From Camelus bactrianus (Eukaryota; Chordata; Mammalia; Artiodactyla; Camelidae): DNA of 64,000 bases. The notes beneath the pieces are model-generated. The model was not told the origin of the DNA. It made no database searches and saw nothing but the letters and a program-made list of their open reading frames with translations. Both the position numbers and the translations under genes were made by a program. Each line of letters opens with the position of its first letter. Within the stretch, counting starts at the first letter, position 1. Shown piece by piece: positions 39,441-49,613 of the stretch. The DNA is taken from NCBI RefSeq assembly GCF_048773025.1, contig NC_133547.1, forward strand, positions 5,218,001-5,282,000, in the 5' to 3' direction.

Positions 39441-40556
39441 GATATCCTAGTGGAAATAAAAAATTTATCCTCTTATCTGTCATTTCCTGATAAAGAACAA
39501 TAAACTTAAAAACATGACAGCACGTGGGAGCATAAAACTCACTGGTAAAGGTAAATACAGAGACAAGTACAGATCACTGTGTCAGGGCCATGGTGGTGTG
39601 TACATCACTTTTAATTTTAGTATAAAAGTTAAAAGACAAAAGCATTAAGGATAGTGATGACCACAACAGTTTGTTAATGGACACACAAGCTAAAACGATG
39701 TAACCTGTGACGCGAAGAACATAAAGTGTTGGGGGTGAAATCGTAGAACTTGTTTATGTGATTAAAGTTCCTTGGTTATCAGTTCACAGCAAATAGACCA
39801 TTACAACACTGCGCTATTTCACGACCTCGCTTTCTAGAGAACAGATACAGCTCATGCCTGGAGACAGGATTTGAATCTCATCTTCTTGTCCCTAAAGCAT
39901 CTGTTTTTAACTGTACGCTCCAGATTCCCACCTCCCCCCCCCCCCCCCGCCGCCCCTGTACACAAATATAACTAGTGAGGGACAAAATGTGGACTGGAGT
40001 AAGTACTAACTCGTCCACCAGGGCTCGGACTCCTGTCTTGTATGTCTCTGCGTCCTGAGTCCCCTTTATTTATTTATTTTTCATTCGGGACACAATTAGA
40101 CCTGGCTTTAGATGTGGCTGGATTCCAGGGTGCCTATGATGGACGGCCTTCTCTCTTTCCTTGCTTTTCTTGTGTTGTTGGTGCTGACTTTGTTCAGCCT
40201 GGTTTTTCATTCTCAGATTCACAAAGATAGGAGCTGCGATGTCCACTTTGCAGATGAAGACACTGAAGCCCACCGAAGTCAAGTAATTTTCCTTCAGAAA
40301 CTGGACTCTGTGCACCTACTGCCCCCATGACGCCCCCTTGCGGCTGTGCCGCCAGCTCAACGTTCCTTGCAGAACGTTGGTAGGGCGCCCTCTGCTGCTC
40401 ATCTAGGGAGTTACCGGGATCGCTGCCCCGGGTTTCCACCATCCTCAGTCCATATTTTTCAGTTCCTATTCTTTCACCATCAATTGCTTTTCCTGACTCC
40501 TAGCTCTGAACCCATCCCTTCATTCAGAGGCTAATCTATCTCAAGATTTACAGTCT
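39441..40556. other. non-coding spacer
   Basis: Holds a poly-C run at about 39936-39949. No gene recognised. Confidence 0.4.
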
Positions 40557-40680
40557 TGGGGGTAGGATATAGCTCAAGTGGTAGAGTGCTTGTTAAGCAC
40601 GCTTGAGGTCCTGGGTTCAATCCCCAGCACCTCCTCTAAAAATAAAACTTAGTTACCTCCCCCCATCAAAGTAAAATAAT
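40557..40680 (+). mobile_element. camelid tRNA-derived SINE
   Basis: ggatatagctcaagtggtaga and gggttcaatccccagcacct with a C-rich end. Confidence 0.93.
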
Positions 40681-41933
40681 TAAATAATACAGTACTAAAT
40701 AAAACAAAGCTATTAGAATAAAGATTTTCAGTCTTTCTACATAGGAATGATAAATAGGAAATAGTTATTATTATTGGTTGTTATTAACAATGCTATATTA
40801 ATATTGGTTTATTGTTTTCCCATTCCACTTCCTTCTTCTCTGGAAGCTGGTAGGCGTTCCTGCCTCTTACCCTGTCTACCCAGTTCTTACCGCACCCCTA
40901 TGAAGATGGAGACCAAATCAAGGTCGCTGCATTTCACAACTCCATGGCTCCCCCTGGTGGTCCGATGCACTTGGTTTGCCCAGGCTGGTCCACGAGGACG
41001 CAGGCTGGGGGTTATCATGGCTCCACTTCGTTTACATTTCCGCAAAGATCCCAAGTTAATATTCCTTGTGATCTCCAGGCCTGATACACCGGTAAGAGTG
41101 GAGCCTTATTAACGTCCATGCTGCACCCGGCAGAACGTTGCCCTAGGAGGGGTTGTCATATTTTTCTCTTCTAATAAGAAAGTACAAAGCTGGACTCCAG
41201 AAAGAGATTCGGGGCTCCCTAAGACGGCTCCGCCGGCTGCTCCTTGCTCCCAGGGGAGCCCCGGGGCGGGCTAAGGAAAGCTGCATCCGGTATTAACATG
41301 TCTTTCTGGAGGGAACCAATTCCCCAACATCTGTCAGACTTCTCCAATTTGGGGTGTTCAGTGGCTGATAACAGAGGAAGCCTCGCACTCCTGACTAAGG
41401 TCCAGTCAAGGTGTTCCACGTTATGGGGAATCCAGGGTGGAAGGGGTCAGGTCCAGCCCTGGGATCTGCTTAAAGGCAGGAGAGGATGTGTTCCAACCTC
41501 TGGAGGGCATTAAACACTCAGGTTCATGCCACCAACCGGAACTAGGCTCTGAATGAAACCAGTTCTAACTGTCTATCCATCTCAGTCCTGACTCACCAGA
41601 CCAGTCATCGCTGGCCACGTATGGTCCGGGTAAAAGAGAGGGACACTCTTCTGCACTAACTTGGCACAAAGCTCTGTGTGAGGGGGATGCTCCGTGCTGG
41701 GTGATGCTAAGCAGATCCAATCAGATGCTCTCTGTGGCAGAGGTTGCTGGTCTCCCCCAGTTATTCCCCCCTTCCCCTTAGTGAAAACAATCCTCCATCA
41801 CCGCCACAGACACCCATTCCTCTCTGCCCTTTGGGTAGATAACATTCAAGATGACCCAGGTGCAGAATTCTGGTAGCACCACAAGGTGTGGGAGTCTGGT
41901 GAGACTCACCATGAATCAAGGTAAGCGTGTTCT
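40681..41933. other. non-coding spacer
   Basis: Only short frames. No recognised gene or repeat. Confidence 0.4.
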
Positions 41934-42053
41934 GGGGGAGGGTAGAGCCCAGAGGTAGAGCGCGTGCTTAGCATGCCAGAGGTCCTGGGTTCAGTCCCCA
42001 GTACCGCCTTTAAAAGATAAATAAATAAACCTAATTACCTTCCCCCACAAAAA
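41934..42053 (+). mobile_element. camelid tRNA-derived SINE
   Basis: gtagagcccagaggtagagc and gggttcagtccccagtaccg, tail ataaataaataaacctaattac. Confidence 0.93.
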
Positions 42054-42389
42054 AGGTAAGTGTATTCTGTCTAAGACTGAGAAAGTGGGGGTGCTAATGA
42101 CCCTGAGAAACGCCACCCTTTTCGTTCAAACTGGAACTTGCAAGGACATTCTAAGAAACACAAAAGACCAAAGAATCCTATTATAACCCTTCTTATCACA
42201 TGAATTCCCTGCATTAGCCAACAACTTAGGTGGCAAATGATGACTCAGAAGAAAATGGAAAGAGAGGGCCCCAGAGTTTTTTCCCCTTTCAGTCCTTTCT
42301 TATTCATCAGGAAGCTGCAGGAGGAGCAAGTTGCTGGAATGTGCCTGTATCACGAAGTGAAATGAAAAATAAAAACTGTTCAGGTAACA

Positions 42390-42870
42390 GGGAATCTTAT
42401 GGACCCACTGTGTCCCCCCCCCCCCAAACTCATATGTTGCGGGCAGGGCATAGCTCAGCGCTATAGCAAGAGCGTAGCATGTACAAAGTCCTGGGTTCAA
42501 TCCCCAGTACCTCCGTTTAAAAAAAAAAATTTAAAGAAAAACCACAAACCTTATATGTTGAAGTCCTAACCCCCAGTTGGGACATTTAGAGACATAATTA
42601 AATTAAAATGAGGTCATTAGGGTGGATCTTAACCTAATCTGACTGGTGTCCATCTAAGAAGAGGCGATGAGGGCAAAGACTACCAAGAGGCAAGACCCTG
42701 CTAGGACATAGGAAGAAACAAGCCATATACAAGTGGAGGAGAGGCGCCCCAGAAGGAACCAGACACCCTGATCTTGGACTTCTAGGCTCCAGAACTGTGA
42801 GGAAGTAAATGTTTAAACCACACAGTCGATGGTACTATATTATGACATCCTGAGAAGACTAACTCAGAGC
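42390..42870 (+). mobile_element. MaLR (MLT1-type) LTR split by a SINE
   Basis: acccactgtgtccc..aaactcatatgttg, then after the SINE gaagtcctaacccccagttgg, tgatcttggacttctaggctccagaactgtgag and cacagtcgatggtactatattatg. Viral fossil. Confidence 0.83.
42440..42550 (+). mobile_element. camelid SINE with target duplication
   Basis: ggcatagctcagcgctatagc and gggttcaatccccagtacct. The flanking direct repeat atatgttg is at 42432-42439 and 42553-42560. Confidence 0.92.
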
Positions 42871-43589
42871 GTTTTTGTATGAGTGCAGATTCCACTTTCA
42901 GAAGATGAAAACGTTTTGGAGAGGGACGGTGGGCATGGTGACACCATGTGAATGTACTCAATGCCCTTGCGCTGAGTAGTACTTAAAAGTGGCTAAAACA
43001 GTCAAATTTATGCTAGATGTGTTTCACCATCTCCCAAAAAGCTGAGTGAATGCTGTGCAGTGTTTCCGCTATTCTGTTAAGAGCAAAATACATACACTCG
43101 TACCATCTACAAATTAGGAATCGTGCAAAGTGCATGCCTTCCTGTGGGAGTTTAATGTTCTTATATCTGTGTTTATAACTGGCAAAGATGAATGGGGAAA
43201 TTTAGGCTAATTGTATAAATTTTAATTTTTCTTAGAATGACATTGAACAGCAAATATAAAACACCCTGATGAGTCAAGAGAAAGGCTGCAGAAAAAAAGG
43301 AAAAGATTTATATCTTAGTACCTTTAATGACATCTTTCCCCTGTTTTTTGAACAAGGGGCCCTGAATTTTCATCTTGCACTGGGCCCCACAAATTATATA
43401 GCTGGATTTGCTTTCTCCACAGAAGTGCCCAATTCTATTAAGAAAACACTCCTTGAGTACACTCAACTTCCTTCTCTGGAAAAAAAAATGTGATAATGTA
43501 ATGGGATAATCCTGTTAGAGCAAGTTTTTCTTTTTTCTTTTCTTAAGTTCAGTAATAGGTATAAAAAGATTTCAAAATATGCATAATTA
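42871..43589. other. non-coding spacer
   Basis: AT-rich, no gene recognised. Confidence 0.4.
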
Positions 43590-43805
43590 CAGGAATTGAC
43601 ATTTACTGAAACTGTGTACGTGTGAAGCATTGTTCTCAGTCATTTGTGTGTATTAACTCATTTAATTCTCAGAACACCCTAGGGACAGGAGGCATTTAAT
43701 ATCCCCATTTTACAGGTGGAGAAAGTGAGGCTTAGGGGAAGAAGGTTACTTGCCTAAGATTACTTAGCAGATAAGTGGCAGCATTTGGATGGGAACCCTG
43801 GCAGT
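43590..43805 (-). repeat. MIR element
   Basis: ttactgaaactgtgt..aactcatttaattctcagaacaccct, ccccattttacaggtggagaaa and ttgcctaagattacttagc match MIR. Confidence 0.8.
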
Positions 43806-43859
43806 GGGGTCGGAGAGTCCCCTCTATAACCACACTCTCTCCTCAAATGCTTTGCACCA

Positions 43860-44390
43860 TCCAGGAGTTCTGCTTAGTTAGGGGGCAGTCCCCAAGACCA
43901 CCTTCACTCCTGACGTGAGTTGCAACTCCAGGGGGTCCCCAAGACCACCCTCAGTTTTGATAATTCACTGGAAGGATTCACAGAACTCACTAAAAGCTGT
44001 TATCTCCATGGTTATAGTTTATTACAGCGAAAAGATACAGATTCACATCAGTTAAGGGAGGATGCATGGGGGAGGGTCCGGTGGATTTCCCAGTGTGGAC
44101 TTTCCAGTTGTCCTCCCCATGGAGTCGTGGACAGCACTGCCTCTTCCCAGCACTGATGGGTGACAACGTGCCCGCCAGGGAAGCTCCCCTGAGGGTTTTC
44201 ATTGAGGCTCTGTCACATAGCTACGCTTGACTGACACATGGCTGACCCCAGACTCCAGCCTCTTCAGAATTAGAGCTGATACCTCGTGACCCAAAGCCTC
44301 CATCATAAATTCCATTGCTAGACTATCTGCTGTGGCTCCAGTCCCCAGGTAAACAAAGGCATGTGTCAAGGAAGAGATTCTAATAATGTG
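43860..44390 (-). mobile_element. old ERV LTR fragment, antisense
   Basis: attcactggaaggattcacagaactc, ggttatagtttattacagcg and ccccatggagtcgtggac. Related to 7840-8480. Viral fossil. Confidence 0.55.
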
Positions 44391-44493
44391 TATGTGCAGC
44401 TGAACTCTGATAATTCTACCTAATAGAACTGAAGAAGGGAAAAAAATTATTGCTAAGACAGATGTCAGAAAAAAGAAAGGAAAAGAAATTCTA

Positions 44494-44670
44494 GGGGGGA
44501 GGGTAGCGCTCAGTGGTAGAGCACATGCTTAGCAAGCAGGGGGTCCTGGGTTCAATCCCCAGTACCTCCATTAAAAGAACTAAATAAATCTAATTATCTC
44601 GCCTCCAAAACAAAAAACAAACAACCCCCCCCCAAAAAAAACCCCAAACAAAATTAATTAAAAAACAGAA
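44494..44670 (+). mobile_element. camelid tRNA-derived SINE with long A/C-rich tail
   Basis: ggtagcgctcagtggtagag and gggttcaatccccagtacct, then taaataaatctaattatctc and about 60 bp of A- and C-rich tail. Confidence 0.92.
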
Positions 44671-44864
44671 CAAAAAAAGAAGAAGGAGATTCTAAGGCTC
44701 AGAAGTTCCCTCCCAGGAGCTGACGGCAAAGACTAGACCCCTCTTTGGTTAAAGTTAAATTCTTTACTACCCAAGTCTGCCTCTGGGACCCATGTAAAAT
44801 TCACAAATGGTGTAAGCAGATAAGGTAAAGGGGTCTCCGGAGAAAGAGAACCAGGAATGGGTGT

Positions 44865-45465
44865 CTTGACATAAGAGAAACCATTTTTGACCTAAGCCAT
44901 TTTGTGATCTAAGCCCGGCCACAATGCTTGCCCTGGAACAGGGCTCAGTAATTAATGATCTTAAGGGAGCAAAGGAAGGCAGGAACAAAAGACTGTTATC
45001 AGGCAAGAGAAGTAACAATAGCAAAGATAACACATCAGTTGTAAAGCCTCCCAGTTCCGTTACAATAGGAAAGATTAGCTGTTTTGTGGAACTGAAACCC
45101 CCTCCAGTGCTCAGCCAACCACCAGGTCCACTGCAACCAAAGGGATGACACGCTGATCTCTTCTGGCCCTCATGGCTTCCATCAACTAAAGCTTTGACTC
45201 TGCCGACCTATGTCCCAATTCTATGCTGACCTCTCCTCTGCTCAAGCCCCCTCATGAATATGCATAAACCACCTAAGCCCCACCATGAATATGCATGTGC
45301 TCTTAGCTTAAAACTTCCCCATTTGGCTGTTGGGGGAGACAACGCTTTGGGAAAGATCTCTGGTGTGCTCTCCTTACTTGCTGCGAATTATAAATTCCTT
45401 CCTTCTCCCAATCTTTGGCTTGGTTGTGACTTTTGGCTCAAATAAAGAAGGATATTTCATGGTAT
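44865..45465 (+). mobile_element. ERV LTR, sense, approximate ends
   Basis: tgacataagagaaaccattt and gacctaagccattttgtgatctaagcc, two catgaatatgcat repeats, then a TATA-like gcttaaaact and a U5-like gctttgggaaagatctctgg. The pattern of a class I LTR. Viral fossil. Confidence 0.6.
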
Positions 45466-45860
45466 GGTTAAGAAGAAAAACAGAATTCAACCAAGTAGAT
45501 TTGAAAATTTATTTAGCAGGTCACAAATCAGGCAGCACTCCATCTAGCAAGTAGGAAGGCACTCCGAGGGGTGGTACGAAATGGAAATTTTTTTACTAAG
45601 CAGAAGAGGGTGGGGCAAGTTATTAGCAAGAGGAAAACCAGGATTGTTTCAGGCAAGGTCACCTTTCCTCGGGGGAAGGGAAAGGCAGGGGGTCTGATTG
45701 TGTGGATTAACTCACTGGTGCCACTCCTGGGAGAGACTGAAACTGCCCTCAGGTTAGTTACTAAGTTTTGGTCTGGTGATGTGGCTCTGCAAAATTGACT
45801 CCACTTTGGGCCCGTTATTTCTTTTTAATGGTATGATTCCACTTCGGTAAAAATACAGAT
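45466..45860 (-). mobile_element. ERV LTR fragment, antisense
   Basis: agaattcaaccaagtagattt, aaatcaggcagcactccatctagcaagtaggaaggcactcc and gactccactttgggccc. Same family as 61163-61580. Viral fossil; family not fixed. Confidence 0.6.
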
Positions 45861-45939
45861 ACGTGCATGCGTGTATATATAATACATCAAAACTGAAAAT
45901 ATATGTAGGAAAAAGCTGGATATACCTCCAGGTGATCAA

Positions 45940-46200
45940 ATTACTACCGGTGATCTTTAATGGTATTAATTAAATTATAATAAATAATTGTATATTTATT
46001 TTCTTTATAAACTATTTTAATTTATCTAGATAATTATACATGTGAAATGTATACATGTGTAAATATTTACATAAATATGTGAATCTTCATCTAATTAAAA
46101 GCATTTATTATAAATATTTATATATTTATAAATATGTATTTGGAAGCTATGCATAATAGATTATTTTATTTAAAATTCTTATTAAAATGGTATAGTTCTA
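45940..46200. repeat. AT-rich low-complexity tract
   Basis: Long runs of taaat/tatat with few G or C. Confidence 0.85.
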
Positions 46201-46699
46201 TCTTCTTTTTGTTTGTTAAGCATTTTCCAAATTTTCTGCAGCCAGTGCATTCCTTTTGCAATTAAAGAAGTAACACTTGCTGCTTGTATGTGGAATCTAA
46301 AAACAAAAAGGACACAAATGAACTAATTATTTATAACTTAGATGATTGATCTCTTGAATATGTGTAAGCACATCTGACTGTCCTTTATGGTTGGATTACC
46401 GCATTCTGTTGATTCTTATTTTGCGGTTGGCTTTATTCCTTTAACAACTATGTAAGTTTAAAAAGCTAAAGGTCTAAGCTATTCTTAGAAACAGTGAACA
46501 GCACATATATGTAAATTTTAAAAATATGAGCAGTATATTGTATGTATGTATTTACATGCAATATATTGTACACGTGCAGTCAAATTGTACCAATTTTACC
46601 TAATAAAATGGAAAAATGAAAAAAAAGTAGTACATGTTGTTATAAAGATAAAAGATGAACATATTCCCAAGTACAGTCTGAAAGACCTTGTTGGTTGAA

Positions 46700-46930
46700 C
46701 ATTTCTGGGATGTGCTCTCTCTCCCCCGCGTCTCTGTGTCTCGCTCAGCCAGCCACCTCCCCTCTCTCTCCGCGCGCCCTGGTCTGTCTGTCTCGGTCTG
46801 GTCTCAGTGTGCAGACCCGTCGCAGCTCCGCACAGCTCGGCTCCCCTCCTCCACGCCCTCTGCCAGGAGCGCCTTCCGCTCCTCCCCGCGCTCCCCGCCC
46901 CACGCCGCGTGAGCCCTGCTGCTGGACGTG
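46700..46930. other. isolated GC- and CpG-rich island
   Basis: About 230 bp of C/G-rich sequence (ccgcgcgccctgg, gctccccgcgctccccgcc) between AT-rich flanks. It resembles a first-exon or 5' UTR. No splice-linked coding exon was found. A retrocopied 5' end is possible. Confidence 0.45.
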
Positions 46931-47134
46931 AGGAATCAGATCAACGCCGAGGGAACGGGTCCTGTCAGTGCTGGTTGGCATATCACAGCCTGCCTTGCAG
47001 CCGTTCAAAATGGCCGTGCAGCGGGCCAGTCACTGACAAGGAGAAAAGTACAATATGTTGAGGTGGGTAGCTGGGGTTGAGGGGGGAGCATCTGGTAGTA
47101 AAAACTGGGATGCCACAATTTGAAAACTGAGCAC

Positions 47135-47206
47135 AACTCTTTACAGTCACCAAGATATGGAAACAACCTAAATGTCCATCAACAGATGACTGGATATATA
47201 AATTGT

Positions 47207-47241
<35 letters not shown>

Positions 47242-47665
47242 TAGAATACTACTCAGCCATAAAAAAGAATAAAATAATGCCATTTGCAGCAATTTGGTTG
47301 GACCTGGAGATCTTCATACAAAGTGAAGTAAGTCAGACAGAGAAAGGCAAATATCATACGATATCACTTATATGTGGAATCTAAAAAAATGACACAAATG
47401 AACTTATTTACAAAACAGAAACAGACTTGCAGACATAGAAAACTCACAGTGGTGGAAGGGGTGGGTGGAGAGATAAATTGTGAGTTCGGGATTTGCTGCT
47501 ACTACTACTACTATACATAAAATAGATAAACAACAAGGTCCTACTGTATAGCCCAGGGAACTACAAGCAATATTTTGTAATAACCTATAATGAAAAAGAA
47601 TATTAAAAGGAATATATATATGTAACACTGAATCACTATGCTATACACCAGAAATTAACACATAC
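47135..47665 (+). mobile_element. L1 3' end, sense, with (CA)n
   Basis: caccaagatatggaaacaacct, a (CA)n run at 47209-47239, ctactcagccataaaaaaga, gcaatttggttggacctgga and cacttatatgtggaatctaa through aatcactatgctatacacca. Confidence 0.92.
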
Positions 47666-47669
47666 ATAT

Positions 47670-47775
47670 ACATCTGTATGTACGTTTTCATATTCTTTTT
47701 CATTGTAGGTTACTATAAGATATTGAATATACTTCCCTGTGCTGGACGGTATAAAGTTGTTGTTTATCTACATAC
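47670..47775 (-). mobile_element. antisense L1 piece folding back on the preceding L1
   Basis: catattctttttcattgtaggttactataagatattg.. is the reverse complement of 47525-47620 in the adjacent sense L1. Confidence 0.8.
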
Positions 47776-48334
47776 TTGAATTTTTGAGCTGGAAAATATG
47801 TGTAGGCAAGCACATCGTTGGTAAAAGATCACTGCTCATCACAAACAACAGCTATCTCAAGTTAATGATTTTAGTGCTTTTTTTTTATGTACGGGAAGAT
47901 GCAAGAGCTTAGGGTCACTGAGATTCTTCCTGAGATATGGACCTTGGGGCCCCCTTATCCAAAGCGCACAGTGACTCACTTTTTTTCCTCTGAATTGCTC
48001 TCAGGGTGGACTGTTGGTAGGTAATTGCAGTGGGTTGTGACTTAACCCCGTGTATATGGGTGATGAGTGATGCTCTTTGTGCTTTTTTCTGTTCCCAAGT
48101 GGTCCAATTCAGTGTTAAGTAAGTTTCGGGATTTCAAAAGTTCCCCATAATGGCCATTGATATTCTCAATTGCCATTGGTCCATGGTCCTTCCTTGTGGG
48201 TATAAAGCCATAAAGACAATGGCAGATTCAGAGGAATGCCTCCCAGACAGCCCCTCCCACTCTGAGGTTCAGAGTCCATCCCTGAGGAAGGATGGGGGAG
48301 GAGACAACAGCTCAGGCCTGAGGCAACGCAGCTC

Positions 48335-48353
48335 TATAAAGCAGCTGTATAAA
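48335..48353 (+). promoter_or_regulatory. twin TATA-box candidate for CEACAM18
   Basis: TATAAAG at 48335 and 48348, 13 bp apart, 80 and 67 bp upstream of the CEACAM18 start codon. Transcription starting about 30 bp downstream would give a 5' UTR of 20-50 nt. Confidence 0.45.
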
Positions 48354-48414
48354 GGGATCAGGAGGCTGCCTGGTCCCTGGAGAGACCCTTCCACCAGAAG
48401 GACCCACACAGCTC

Positions 48415-48466
48415 ATGGACTGTTCCACACCCAGGTGCAGCGTCTGGAGGGAACTGGTCCTTGTGG
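48415..48466 (+). CDS. CEACAM18: CEACAM18 exon 1, signal peptide
   Basis: 52 bp, ATG in context agctcATGg, donor GTGG|gtaaga, phase 1. The signal peptide continues into exon 2 (SLLACG). Confidence 0.85.
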
Positions 48467-48562
48467 GTAAGAGATCTGGGCTTGCTGGGAGAGGGGAGGA
48501 GGAAGTGAAGGGCCCAGGATGCTCACCAGGACTTTCGTGAGCTCACATCCCTGGGTACACAG

Positions 48563-48595
<33 letters not shown>

Positions 48596-49567
48596 TGTTC
48601 ATTTTTATGCAGCCGCGGAATGATGAACTGGGACCCCCATGCACACCTCCAAGCAATCACCTCATCTGGGTGCCCATAGGATCTGATCCCCTGCCCCACC
48701 TCTCCAGCTGGACCCCTTCCAAATCCCTCACTTTCCCCCAGGACTCTCTGCCTCCCCCTCATATGCATGCCTTTCATGTTTCCCTGATGGCCACGTATAG
48801 TGTCCTCAGACAACTCCAGGGTCCACACCTGGAGCCCTGCAGCAGGGGTTCTCAGCTGTCTCCTCCACGGAGTCACGGCTTAGGGGTCACAGAGCATCAG
48901 ATGCTCACCCATGACTTAGGACATAACAGGTCCCCTCCCCCATTCACATTCACTCCACTGAACTTAGGTGCTAAATCAAAGACACATGCTGACAGTCTTG
49001 GGGCCGTTTTATCCACCCACATACTCATGCTGAGCACACTCCTGCTGGGTTCCACCCTGTGTTCAGGGTGCTGGGGACGCAGTGGTTACCGAGGTGGCCA
49101 GTGAGCTCACAGTCCAGTGGAACAGGAAGATTTGTCACCAGACTCTGATAACCCAGAGTGATGGGGACTGGGAAGAGGGGGCTGGGGGAGCCCTGAGAGG
49201 GTGGCCGACCCAGGCTGGGGAGGAGAAGACACCAAAGCTGAACACTGAAGGATGAGAAGAAGTGAGTCAACAAGGAGGATGGAGATGAGGTGGGGAGGGC
49301 AGCGATCAGTGGTCCACAAATGAGGAAGAGCACTGGAGAAAGCCTGAAGTCAGGAGAGTGTGTGGTATGTCCAGAGAGAGCTGTATGTGCCACTGAGACA
49401 CACAGCATGGATGTTGGGTCTTCTCGTCAATGAATGAATGAATAAGGAAGTACGTGGGGTGATGGGGTGAGGTAGATGTGATCCAAGAAGAGGCTAGATG
49501 GGTCCTAAAAACCAGTTCTCTCTAAGGGTGTCTCATATAAAGAAGATGTGGGGTGTGTGTGTGTGTG

Positions 49568-49613
<46 letters not shown>

